From Chionoecetes opilio (lineage: Eukaryota; Arthropoda; Malacostraca; Decapoda; Majidae): DNA of 64,000 bases. The translations under genes and the position numbers were made by a program. The stretch lies in NCBI GenBank assembly GCA_016584305.1, contig JACEEZ010012893.1, positions 279,147-343,146 on the forward strand. Reading direction: 5' to 3'. Shown piece by piece: positions 1-9,933 of the stretch. Positions within the stretch are counted from its first letter, which is position 1. Each line of letters opens with the position of its first letter. The notes below the pieces were generated by a model. It made no database searches. It was not told where the DNA came from and worked only from the letters and a program-made list of their open reading frames with translations.

Positions 1-2
1 TG

Positions 3-416
3 ATGGCGAGTCAGAGTGAGGACGACCGCAGGTTCGCCGTGACCCAGATTTTGAAGCTGAGGGCTGGCGAGGAGTATGGGGACACCAGTGTAAGACCTCG
101 CATCACACCCAAGCTGAACTTGTCAGCCACCAGCTTGCAGACACTGATCAGCTGGCAGCCTGGCCAGGTGCACGAGCCGGCATTCACCTGTTCACTGTCC
201 GGGGATCAAATCCAGGAGATCCTGGTCAAGCCATACGAGGTTCCGGAGTTCTCTATCCACACTCAGAGCACCGAAAGAGTCGTGAAGCAGGTGACAGAGG
301 CTGCGGCAGCAGTGGTGGGGCAGCAGGCCAGAGACGGGTTCATCCGGGCTCGGGCCCACCACCGGGAGACCATGCCCTGCTTCAGGTCTAAGAAGGACAT
401 GATGGACACGTTCTAG
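3..416 (+). CDS. C-terminal part of a multicopy, probably transposon-derived protein (function unknown)
   Basis: An open frame of 137 codons runs from just inside the window edge to a TAG at 414-416, so the true start may lie upstream. The last 60 residues have a pattern I recall from multicopy uncharacterised proteins in crustaceans, insects and cnidarians: a block beginning HTQSTERVVKQVTEAA, then RDGFIRARAHHR, then a C-terminal FRSKKDM. Those proteins occur in many copies per genome and look mobile-element derived. I cannot name a catalytic domain from this fragment. The frame is intact and GC-richer than the flanks, unlike the broken relics elsewhere in the window. It could be a real terminal exon or a young transposon copy. 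The family match is from memory and moderate; the function is unknown. Confidence 0.5.
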   Translation: MASQSEDDRRFAVTQILKLRAGEEYGDTSVRPRITPKLNLSATSLQTLISWQPGQVHEPAFTCSLSGDQIQEILVKPYEVPEFSIHTQSTERVVKQVTEAAAAVVGQQARDGFIRARAHHRETMPCFRSKKDMMDTF

Positions 417-737
417 GCCAACGTAGAGGCTGTGACACTGTGATGTAGTGCCTGATGAACCAACTGATCAGAAAGAGCTTACCACGTTAGTCATTTGGAA
501 CTCATATTGGTGCATGATGCAATACACAGGACCAACCGGACACTGCGTACTCATTTAAGCATTATTCGATAAGGGTGCAATATAAAAGTGCGATTTTGCA
601 TAGTAAGAATTGCTCAAATGCAAAAATGGAAGGAGATAAAATCGCCTTAGAATTCCATTTTACATAGGAAATTGGTATGCCAAAGTTGAGAAAAAGATTT
701 TTTGTTATACGGCGTACCCTACGTGCCCATCTCTCTT
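417..737. other. AT-rich intergenic DNA, nothing recognised
   Basis: This stretch follows the stop codon of the first gene. I see no polyadenylation signal that clearly belongs to that gene, and no repeat structure. Confidence 0.5.
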
Positions 738-812
738 CGCTCCGCCCGGGGACCGAACCCGGGACTTCTCAGTTGTGAACCAAGCGTGCTACCACTACAC
801 TACGTAGTAGCC
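738..812 (-). repeat. tRNA-Val-derived SINE head
   Basis: Read on the minus strand this is a tRNA-like block. The A box lies at 784-794 (TGGTAGCACGC), the anticodon-loop region reads TTCACAA, and the B box GGTTCGGTCC lies at 750-759, followed by CCCGGGCGGAGC. It closely resembles the SINE head at 26270-26341, so the two belong to one family or share a tRNA-Val(CAC) ancestor. The 5' acceptor side does not pair with the 3' GCGGAGC side, so it is not a functional tRNA. The sequence downstream of the head differs from that at 26342 onward, so this is either another subfamily or a truncated copy. Confidence 0.65.
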
Positions 813-832
813 CGAAGTATGTGTGTGTGTGA

Positions 833-1913
833 TGTGTTTCTTCATAGTCTTCATCATGCACGGGACTCGTAATCGCCAGCTATCACCCTCCCTGAAAGAA
901 TTTAGGCTTATAGGACCGCTCGCTGTATGGGTAAGCCTGGGAACTCTCACACCCCCATCCCCTTGCTCAAGATGGACAATAACTGCCTGCTTTTGTCAGT
1001 GAAAAACTACACAGAGACTTGAGCGGGTCGATAACCTGTTGAATTGCAGGCGAGGACGTTATCAATTATGCTGGCAAAAGTGTGTGTTTATGTGTATTAA
1101 TAATAATTAATAACCTATTTGTATATTAACAGGATTGAGTCAAGCTCGTAATGACCCGTCTATTAATATCCAATTATCGTACATTTCTTTAAATATATGC
1201 ATGCTGCTCAAAAACACCAATTTTATTGCTCTAATTAGAAAACTGTACATTTACACATCTTTATCTCCTCTTCTCTTGTTCAGTTTCTTGCTGTGTACGT
1301 CCTCTTAACATTAAGTTCACTAGTTGAAATAAGTCTTATCTATCTATTTCTTTTCTTTACCTGTTACACATTTATACACCATAATCATGTCTCCGCTGAT
1401 CCTTTTTCCTCCAGCTTGGATAATCTTAACTTTTCCAAGTCTTTCTTCATAGCTTAAACCCAGGCCTGCAACTTTGAAATATGTACAGGGGGGGACAGTG
1501 ATGGAGTAGGAGAGGCGAACCTATTTAAAATTTGTCAGTATTACTATGATAATATTTGAGCTTCTTAGACGTTCTTTTGCCAGGAGTGAAGAAACTTCCT
1601 TCCCCCTGCCACCCTCCCCTTGGTAACGGCCAGATTGTTAAATGTCCTCTTCGGTGGAGAGGGTACGTCGTGACGTAAATGGTACCGCTAAAATGTTTTG
1701 AGCCGCGACGGGTCTACGCATCGCGGGGAAGGTAAACACCGAAGGACCAAGCACAGGCCACCTGTTCCCCCTGCCCTTCGCTGGCGCTGAGATCTCCTCT
1801 GTACTTTTCATCTTATTATTAGATAACAAGCACATTTCCCTGACTTTCTGTTACTCTATAGCTGTTTATTGACGAAATTAACCTTTATGCGTAATAGAAA
1901 GAGTGGTTTGTTG
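833..1913. other. Non-coding DNA, nothing recognised
   Basis: A short GT microsatellite lies just before this stretch. The rest is AT-rich sequence without a convincing frame, terminal repeat or tRNA-like block. Confidence 0.45.
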
Positions 1914-2039
1914 TACAGTAAAAGCCTTATAACTCGGCACGATAGGGGCTCTGGCCCTTGCCGAGTTATTCAATGTGCCGAGTTATGCAATGTCCTCCTC
2001 TGATATGGAATAAAAAAAATAAAAAAAATAAAAAACTAC

Positions 2040-2226
2040 ACTTACCAGTGAACGGGTGGAATGGAATGTGCTGGATTTTATATCAAACTCAGCACAAATA
2101 GCACGCATGGACGCACCTGCATCCATCCTTGCAGCACTTTCACCTTTTTCTGCAGGCTCAGGGCCTCAGGCTCTTCAATTTCATTTCATTCCTGCTGGAG
2201 ACACCCTTGCATGATGGAGCTGACAT
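2040..2226 (-). pseudogene. Pogo/Tigger transposase N-terminal fragment (left palindrome arm)
   Basis: Translation from M at 2226 gives MSAPSCKGVSSRN, a basic LKSL segment and then, after a frame change, DAGASMRAICAEFDIKSSTF. This matches the first DNA-binding helix-turn-helix of pogo/CENP-B transposases. It stops well short of the DDE domain, and several indels break it. The same start region is found inverted at 2649. Confidence 0.65.
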
Positions 2227-2648
2227 CTTGATATACAGTACTGTATGATGTAATCCCAAAACACGTAAAATAGGTGGCAAATTAAAGCAAAGGTCGGGTA
2301 CCAGCGCGTAGGCTGAGCCGTGTTTTTGTCGTCCAAGCACCGTCTTGGATTACGAATCCCAATCCAATAACACTTGCTGAAATGTGTGTTATACTACTTT
2401 GTGATATTTTTTGCAATGTTTTGCATTGATTATTATTTCGGCTCCTACCAAGCTTGTTGTGTTTTTGAAGCAGAAACCAATCCTTTTTCAATTTCGACAA
2501 AAAACGGAATTCGTATCCAAGACGGTGCTTTGACGACATAAACACGGCTCAGCAGCTGACAGCCTACATGCTCGTTCCCGACCTTTGCTTTACTTTGCCA
2601 CCTATTTTACGTGTTTTGGGATTACATCATACAGTACTGTATTTCAAG

Positions 2649-2795
2649 ATGTCAGCTCCATCACACAAGGGTGTGTCCAGCAGGAAGGGAAGGAAATTGA
2701 AGAGCCTGAGCCTGCAGGAAAAGATCAGAAGGGCAAAAATACGACTTTATGCGACTGACGATATGCCGAGTGTAAGCGAAGAGATGCAGTTATAA
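2649..2795 (+). pseudogene. Pogo/Tigger transposase N-terminal fragment (right palindrome arm)
   Basis: The frame begins MSAPSHKGVSSRKGRK and continues LKSLSLQEKIRRAKI, the basic start and first helix of a Tigger transposase. It then drifts out of homology and ends at 2795. It is the inverted counterpart of the fragment starting at 2226. Confidence 0.65.
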
Positions 2796-2903
2796 CATCG
2801 ATATGCCGAGATACATTATTTTTTGCCGACTTTCTGTTTACATGTTCACACAAGAGGTTGTGAGGGCATGATATGCCGAGTGAAAACCATGAGATGCAGT
2901 TTA

Positions 2904-3562
2904 GGTGAGGCGGTAGCAGAGTGGTTAGCGTCACCGAATGGCGTTCTCGAAGACCTGAGTTCGATTCCGAGTGAGACCCATAAATTCACTTGAAATCTTT
3001 CTGCACCGTCGAGTGGCCTAAGAACACCCACATGCCCTGTCCATTAACTCCACCTTCGACTGTGATTGCATGGGAGGACACAGGGGGCGGCATGAGCCTC
3101 TAATCACAGGCGTCAGTCCAGGGCCGGATTAAGGGGGGGGGCTACCGGGGCTCTAGCCCCAGGGCCCCCACTAAAAGGGCCCCCACCATATGTATATTAG
3201 CTTTAAGCAGTAATAAAAACATTGGCAAGTTACAAAACCAAAGCATATTTGTCTGTCTGTTTCATCCTTTATCTCTGAATACCAGTCTATACATTAACAA
3301 TTCTTTGCCAAACATAGGCCTCAAAATACCCACAAAAGTGCTTAATTTTTGTGCGAATATAGGGCCCCCACAGCTCTTGATCCGGCCCTGGGCGTCACTA
3401 TAACAATCCTGCCTGCGCCACCACGGGCGAGGGCCAACCATCACAGCCCTCGAGTGAGCCTCCAGGGCCTACCATCCCACCCCTGTAGCTCACTGCCTAC
3501 ACGCGCTATAGGCATAGGTGTGAAAAAAAGAAAAAAAGAATAATAAAAAAATAAAATAAAAA
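2904..3562 (+). repeat. tRNA-derived SINE, split by a hAT MITE
   Basis: The head starts GGTGAGGCGGTAGCAGAGTGG (A box around 2914-2924) and has the B box GAGTTCGATTCC at 2957-2968, the layout of an RNA polymerase III promoter derived from a class II (Leu/Ser-like) tRNA. The body continues to 3118, is interrupted at 3119-3390, then resumes and ends in an A-rich tail at about 3520-3562. It lies wholly inside the Tigger element. Confidence 0.75.
3119..3390. mobile_element. hAT-type MITE inside the SINE
   Basis: The ends are inverted: CAGGGCCGGATTAAG at 3119 and TTGATCCGGCCCTG ending at 3390. The flanks carry near-identical target duplications, GGCGTCAGT (3109-3117) and GGCGTCACT (3391-3399), the 8-9 bp size typical of hAT. 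The interior is G/C-run rich at both ends and encodes nothing. Removing it restores the SINE. Confidence 0.75.
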
Positions 3563-3639
3563 CTTTGCCTTTGCCATGCCGAGTTATATCAAATTCCGAG
3601 TTATACAGTGCCGAGTTATAAGGCTTTTACTGTATAGGT

Positions 3640-3735
3640 GGACCGGATATCCGCATCCGCATTCGTATCCGCGGATATCCGCATCATTTTTAACATTCGC
3701 GTCCGCATCCGCATACGCATCGATGGATGCGGCTA
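3640..3735. repeat. GCATCC/GGATATCCGC short-period repeat
   Basis: Repeated GCATCC hexamers mix with self-complementary GGATATCC motifs, starting just after the Tigger right end. This could be the edge of another inverted-repeat element; no partner end was identified. Confidence 0.45.
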
Positions 3736-3780
3736 TTATGCGAATATTTTGAATTACTCGACACTGTACATGTCGTTGGG

Positions 3781-3950
3781 GAGAGAGACTCAAAATAATG
3801 CGCAACTGGTTATAAAGAGGAAATTTTCTGGGATTTGTGCAGAAATAGAGAGAGGGAGACTCGAAATAATGTGGAATAGGTTAAAACGAGGAAATATTCT
3901 GGGATATGTTTGTGCAGATGAGAGAGAGAGAGAGAGAGTCTGAAATACGT
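3781..3950 (+). repeat. Two diverged tandem copies of a ~70-bp unit
   Basis: The core AGGAAATATTCTGGGAT and the block AGACTC(A/G)AAATAATG each appear twice, about 70 bp apart, with GAGAGA runs between and after. The copies differ by substitutions, so the duplication is not recent. Confidence 0.6.
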
Positions 3951-4309
3951 CACTCATTCACTCGCCCGCCTCTCGCACTCTAACGATACCTGACCGAACT
4001 GATTCAGTCGACCTGAGGTCTCCAAAGAGTGAGGTTGTGTTGGTAGAGCTCTCGGGATTAGAATGGCTACGTCTTCGATGGAGGGAGTTTGGATTGAAGT
4101 GGGGAGCGAAGGTGCCTTGTGTGCTTCTGCTGTGGTGGTGGAAGAGAGCGGAGTGGGCGTGGTGCCCGGTGGGGCACCACATACGAGTGAGAGAATGGTG
4201 GAAGCAGAGTGCAAAGGAGGTTGTGGTGGAGCACTTAAGGCTATTCCTGAGGCGATTGAAGACCTGAAAATGTGTTTTCTAAGCGAAGTAAACCAAAGAC
4301 ACTCAACTG

Positions 4310-5065
4310 TCTCCTTCTTCTACAATGAACATTCTAGGACTATCCTTTACTAAAAATCTGAACTGAAAATCTCATATCTCATCTCTTGCTAAAACAGCTT
4401 CTAAGAAGTTAGGTGTGCTGTGGCGTCTGCGTCCTTTTCTTTCTCCCTCCCAATTGCTTGCTCTCTACAGGGGCCTTATCCGCCCATGTATGGAGTATGT
4501 CTCACATGTTTGGGGAGGATCCACTCATACAGCTCTCCTAAACAGGGTTGAGTCAAAAGCTTTTCGTCTCATCAACTCCTCTCCTCTGACTGACTGTCTT
4601 CAATCTTTAAATCACCGCCGCAATGTTGCTTCTCTTGCTCTCTTCTACCGTTATTTTCATGCTCACTGCTCTTCTGAACTTGCTAACTGCATGCCTCCCC
4701 CCCTCCCGCGGCCTCGCTGCACAAGACTTTCTACTCATTCTCATCCCTATTCTGTCCATCTTCCTAATGCAAGAGTTAATCAGGATCTTTACTCTTTCAT
4801 CCCTTTTCACTGGTAACTCTGGAACTCTCTTCCTGTTTCAATTTTTTCCACTTTCCGATGACTTAAATCTTTTCAAAGAAGAGTAACAAGAACACCTCCC
4901 TCCCGAACTAAATTGGCTCACCCTCTGGTTTTTATTTTTTCTCAGTAGTACTGTCTTAGGTCTTTATAGGGACTTGGGCACTAAGCGGGGCTTTGTGTTA
5001 CCCCTCTATTTTGTTGTGCCCCTTGGCCGATTTCCCTTGTGATGTAAAAAAAAAAAAAAAAAAAT
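4310..5065 (+). pseudogene. Jockey-like LINE, 3' end of reverse transcriptase plus poly-A tail
   Basis: The translation gives the post-palm part of a non-LTR reverse transcriptase: NILGLSFTKNLN, an in-frame TGA where W is expected, then LAKTASKKLGVL, LYRGLIRPCMEYVSHVWGGS, LLNRVESKAFRLI and LANCMPPPLPRPRC. The frame is open from 4415 to 4816, shifts once, and the element ends in an A-run at 5046-5064. This is a 5'-truncated copy that lacks the endonuclease and the catalytic FADD region. The same 3' end occurs at 18220-18390 and, inverted, at 47569-47825, so the family is common here. Confidence 0.8.
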
Positions 5066-6368
5066 TGAAAAATTGTTATCAAGAATCGGGGCAGGATGCT
5101 CGAACAAATCCGCTCGTAAGGGACAACGCTTACGAATTGGTAATAGGCCTACATAATCTTACGAGGGTGGGCTGAGGGAGATTCTCGTACCGAGCCCGTC
5201 ACTCCCTACGGTTATCCACGTGGCCCTCTGGGTGGGGAAATATTGGGGATATTACTAGGGATTGTGTGGGACAAATTCTGCTAACACCATCACAGAGCAG
5301 CGCCCTTCATGACGCGGCCTTATCTAGCCAATCATCATGCTCCTCAGTGTCAGGGAGCCCCTAAATAAAATTTAAAGAGACTCGTTCAAATGCCGCTGTT
5401 TATGCTAAATCCGGCCTCTTTCGAGAAATCGTCCCCGCGGAACGCTTATTTAACGCTAAATAACTCTACAAACGGACTTAACACAAACCTATCATAAACC
5501 GTTACGCTAAACCTAAACCAGAACCTAACATAACTTAACCTAAACACTATGTTTTTTCCGGTGTTGAGCTAAATTGGCTGATTTCCGAATAGGGGGCCGA
5601 TTTTAGAGCATCACTATCGCCAGAATGTTACGATACTGCATATCTGCCACATTAGGCCTTTCAGCGTAATATTCTCCTCACGTGATTACTACAGAGACGT
5701 CCCAGGGTGATACCTTGATGCGCTGCATCATCCAGGTTCAGGTCTCGCGTGCCCGAACATAGTATTTATAGACCCCTGCTGGCCGCGCCGTACGTATGTG
5801 CCGGTATCCGTGGCCCTGGCGGTACTCTGTTATAGAGTGCGACAAGAACTGGCGCGTTCGCTCTTTAGGTCAGAGCGAAGACACACGGGGGGAATAACAC
5901 CTCACTGTGAGCACACGTACACTTAGTGTGCCAAGGATAGTAGTAATACTTTCATACAATATCCTTGGGCTTGATGTGTATTACGTGCGGGGTGTCGTAC
6001 TGAGTAACGTCAGCACATTTTGATTACCGAACCACCAACACACAGCCGGCAGGTCATTATAGGCTGCCAAACTTGTATGATGAACTGTAACGTTTTTTGA
6101 TTCCAAGAAGTTCGACCGATATAGTACTAATTTAATATATAGTTTGCCCTGATATGAATTTATTACATACTATGAGTATTGTTACTGTTAATACTGTGAT
6201 ACTATATGGTCAACTGAGCAATAAAACATCACATTTTCCACGAGGCCAAGCATCGAAATGGCTCTATAATACACAATAAACATAAAGTCTTATAGGCTGA
6301 TACAGACTTGTAATTTATTGTTTGTCTGACGTCTAGTCCCCCGCTGGCAAATTTGTCACACCTCCCTT

Positions 6369-9300
6369 ATAGGGCGATCAGCCTGGGGGGTTGGTCGGTA
6401 TCAAATTAGGGCAGAGAATGCTAATAGTTGTTTTTTGGGAAGGTATAAATGCCTAGAGTTAGAAAACTAGTGGTAGGCATTGGTGGCAGTGAGCTTGTGA
6501 TGGGAGTTATCACGCCACAGGACAATGTGGGAAACTATCGAAATTTGTGGATTGTCATACATAGACATATAGTAGAGCCCGTGATACTTGGCCTGTGCTA
6601 CGTGACTTTCTCGTGAGGGGGAAACTGTATAATCTTGTGCACATGCGAAAGTGGCTGTGTTAAACTTTTGGATGCCAAATGGTGTTTTGCCTACGATAAG
6701 ATCATAACTGATGGCCAGGTACAGCTATCTGCATATACTTTGGCTGTAACAAATGAAAATCTTACAGAGAGAGCAAAATCCTGATGTTACATAGACCTTC
6801 CAGGCAGTTAATTTCTGCTCAGTGCGAAGATGGTCCAGCAATAATCCCGTTTGGGGCGGATACTGTAGTCAGACTAATTTGAGGTTACTGGTTAACAGGA
6901 CACGTCACCAGACGTCCTTTGGAGGCACGTTGTCAGGGTTCAGCCTAAAAGCAGGAATAGTCATCAAAAGGTAGTACATAAGCAGCAGAGTACCGCATGT
7001 TGAAGTTTCTTGACACCTAAGATCATGGTGTGCTATGGTAATCCAATCAAAACTTCCATCATGTGTGGGCTGGATCTCCAGCAGCGCAAGAATAAATAAA
7101 GATGGAGGAATGATGTGTACGGGTCGTCGTGTCTCAGCCCTCGTTTCAACGCCTGGAGCCAACCTTCTCTGGGAGAGACAGGAATCAATAGACTGCTCAT
7201 AAGCATTGTGCTTACTTGCGTAAGTCGGGTTCACACACTGGACATTGCCTACTATAGACCTGATTATAAGCATGTGTGCTAATTGGACGAGAAGAGGTTA
7301 TGCTCGACTGTTCCCGCAATTGGAGACTGGAGAATCGACGCCGACACCAAAACATATTTCGACGTCCATGAACAAACTAACGAAGCTGAAGTACATTCAC
7401 AGTAATATTGTGGTAAGAGATAAAGTATTGTAAAACAAGGTGTGGGAGACGGGCCACTAATCTTGAACGAGCTGACCGGTCTCTGTTTGGTCTCATCATA
7501 GTGATGGCACAAGGGGGCGCATCTCCAAGATGTAAAGGACATCCTGGACAATCTCTTTCATGCCCCACTTGGGACCTCGCTACCGCTGGGGCTCGTCTCT
7601 AACCCAGACGGATATACTCACGGAATAACAAACATTGTCAGGATGCTATCCTTAGCCACAACTGTTGCAGAGAATGTTACAGTAGCAGACGTCAACTCCT
7701 GACAAATATCCCGGCTTGCTGTGGATCGATGGAATGAAGCTTTAGTTCAAGAGGTACAAGGGTTGATCAAGCTACGTATTGGAGACATTGCCAAGACAAT
7801 CCTGGTCTATGGCATTGCGTGAAGGAAGTAAAAGTACCCGAATAGATGTTGGGTTTCACACGTATCAGAACAGAATGATCTCTCAAGAAACAGTTGCAGG
7901 AGATCGGACACGGGACCGGGTGAAGAGACCGCATGCATCTCGTCAGGGTATACTACACAGCGCACAGATCGTGAGGCAAAGTGAAGAAGTTGTCCTGACA
8001 CATGAATACTAAAACGAAAACCAGTCTTATTAGCTTCATTGTCAGTGAATGAGGAGGAAGCCAGTGTAACAACGCGGAGAAACTACATGAGAAGACAATT
8101 GCTGTATACACTGTAGTATTTAGACTAAATGCTCATACATAAATTACATCAGAGGGACAGCTGGAAGAGGTAACCAATCTCCAGTGCAGCAGGAAGAAGC
8201 ATATTGGCGCCTACTTTTTCCATGCTGCTCCATGCTGCTAAGACAGGGCTACCAGGCTGGATGGTGAGATACTGCGCAGAGGATACAGATGTCTTTATCA
8301 TGTGTTTGGCACTTCCAATGACAAGATAAGAGGGCCAGCCGTTATTCCAGAAATGTGGAACTAGATCCGAGAACTCATTATGTGTGACAATCGGGAAAGG
8401 TCCTGACCATGATCGGCATAGATGTCTGCACCGAGCTCTTAGTTGGTATATCAATAGCATAGCACTGGATGTGACACTACCAGTGCTTCGCAGGTAAAGG
8501 GAAGGCAAGTGCTCTAAAATCGTGACCAACAACAGGGAAATCAGAAACACATTTACACAGTTGGGCAGGAATTGGACCTCTCTCCTCAGAATTGATGGAC
8601 AAACTATAAGTGTTTTCCACATGTCCTCCCTCTATGTCCCCAAAGCAGCATTCACTAAGGTCAATAATCTCAGGTACCACTTGTTCTGTGTTAAGAAGTT
8701 TGAGATAGAGAGTCATCAGCTTCCACCCGCCCTGCGTCGGACTGCTTAGTCAAACAATGCACAAGAGGGCAAACTTATCTTGAGCTGTGAATATTGGTAG
8801 AAGAATGTCTTAGCAAGACCCAGCGTTGTATCCAAGTCCCATTGGCAGAGGGTGGAAATTGACATGGATGTAGCTGGGTATTAATGGTAGTGGAAACTTC
8901 GGATGGATGGTCGGTCCAGCGACCGTGCTGGCTATCTTGGCCCTACTGGCCTGCAAATGTTTTTTCAAGATGTTACACTGGCCAAAGGTGTACATCTATT
9001 CGCTTGGACAAATGGACTTCAAGTGCACTGAATATGATGCGAAAACTGTACATTACTGCGAGCATTCTGTCTCATCAGATTATTGAGGAGAGTCACGGGT
9101 CGAGAAATCGACGACATGTGTGATGATTTAATTATCATAAAGAGGTTTTTGTTCAATGTTTATTAGGTCATTAGCGTAGTTATGTACATTATATAGCATA
9201 TATATGCATAGTACAATACATATTGTATATAAATAGTATCCTGCTTTGATCTTTTGGTCTATGACTTGTATTTAAAAGGCGGATGTCTAAATACATTTTA

Positions 9301-9768
9301 CACTTGAATTGTAGGGAGGTGCGATAACTTCCCTGATGTTACCAACTCACGATTTGAAAATTGGCCCTTAGGGACCAGGTGAAAGTGGTTTCTTCACACC
9401 TAGGAGGAAAAAGCCGACATTGTTGGGGACAAAACTATCGAAGCTAGGGAACAATAAACATATGAGCACGTTTTGGAATAACCCAATGAAAAAGCTCTAT
9501 CATTAGGTTAGTGCCTCATAAGGATCGAAATTTTTAAATTATTTCATAATTATTGTTGTGTTTTTTGGCGGCCTTGTGTTGTGATAAAGGGAGATAACTC
9601 ATCTAAGATAATATACTGCTGCTGCCACCCACCAACAGATGCGTATCACATGTTTTCTAACTCTAGGCATTTATACCTTCTCAAAAACACTTCTTGGGAG
9701 CATTTTCTCGGCCCTATTTGATACCGTGTGAGCAAAAGTTCTGCCACTTCGGGGGGCTGACCGACTAT
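6369..9768 (+). mobile_element. Academ-like DNA transposon with long terminal inverted repeats (copy Z)
   Basis: About 100-117 bp of inverted repeat bounds the element. The left end (6369-6468) contains GGTCGGTATCAAAT and GGTATAAATGCCTAGAGTTA; the right end (9652-9768) has the reverse complement of both. The second E1 copy shows the empty target, CCCTTAGGGAG. Here CCCTTA lies to the left and TAGGGA to the right, so any target duplication is only about 2-4 bp. Academ elements are reported to have 3-4 bp duplications. The interior encodes a decayed plus-strand protein (separate entry). Confidence 0.7.
6900..9120 (+). pseudogene. Academ-like transposase relic (XPG/FEN1-like nuclease plus Cys-rich tail), copy Z
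   Basis: Three-frame reading recovers ordered pieces of one large protein. PLGTSLPLGLVSNPDG lies near 7560-7615. ALREGSKSTRIDVGFHTYQ lies at 7812-7868. EDTDVFIMCLA at 8279-8311 carries acidic residues like the PIN/XPG active site. GCDTTSA at 8467-8487 resembles the helix-turn-helix region of FEN1-type nucleases. Then come YVPKAAFTKVNNLRYHLF (about 8634-8687), ESHQLPPALRR and a Cys-rich end (LLACKCFFK at 8940-8972, more Cys to about 9060). As I recall, Academ transposases combine an XPG-like nuclease with a Cys8 zinc finger, which fits. Many frameshifts and stops make it non-functional. The N-terminal third is not readable. The family name is from memory. Confidence 0.6.
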
Positions 9769-9933
9769 AGGGATTTACGGGTGCTCCCGACACGATCCTC
9801 TTAGCCTCGCGGTTCCCAGTGCAAGTGTTAAAAAATGGTATTGAGCATCTCGCCTTAGAGGTCCGCTACGAGGTAAAGTCTTATGGCGAGTAATTACGGG
9901 CCCGTAACTCATTTCGAGGTCATAACATCTGCC

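Larger units (their letters stand above)
1916..3632. mobile_element. Tigger/pogo-type DNA transposon, palindromic non-autonomous copy
   Basis: Terminal inverted repeats begin CAGTAAAAGCCTTATAACTC at 1916 and end with the reverse complement at about 3610-3632. TA dinucleotides flank both sides, as expected for Tc1/mariner-pogo insertions. The interior is a head-to-head palindrome: about 2141-2360 is inverted at about 2503-2725. Each arm carries the start of a pogo-type transposase. The minus-strand arm starts at M 2226 and continues into DAGASMRAICAEFDIKSSTF, a CENP-B-type helix-turn-helix. The plus-strand arm starts at M 2649 with RKLKSLSLQEK. Neither has a catalytic domain, so the element could only move in trans. 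A SINE and a hAT element are nested at 2904-3562. Confidence 0.8.
5091..9933. mobile_element. E1 repeat, copy A, interrupted by a 3.4-kb DNA transposon
   Basis: The segments 5091-6368 and 9769-9933 together align along their whole length with the uninterrupted repeat at 57162-58483. The ends look weakly inverted: GCAGGATGCTCGAA at the left, and at the right a block whose complement is GCAGATG followed a few bases later by CTCGAAA. The interior has CCTAA-rich sequence (about 5480-5550). No long open frame exists, so E1 is non-coding and its class is unknown. Copy A is about 120 bases longer than copy B after removing the insert, through many 1-4 base additions. A third, inverted fragment lies near 27870-28010. 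Confidence 0.7.

Noticed and set aside
4037..4353. Overlapping plus-strand frames of 76 and 96 codons
   Set aside because: Three overlapping frames on both strands are open together, there is no family resemblance, and the second runs into the LINE. Chance is more likely.
6905..8716. Minus-strand frames of 79 to 157 codons in the 3.4-kb transposon
   Set aside because: The recognisable protein motifs are on the plus strand; the minus frames are their shadows.
6369..9768. piggyBac assignment for the 3.4-kb element because its ends resemble CCCT...AGGG
   Set aside because: There is no TTAA duplication at the junctions, and the encoded motifs are nuclease/Cys-rich and not piggyBac.
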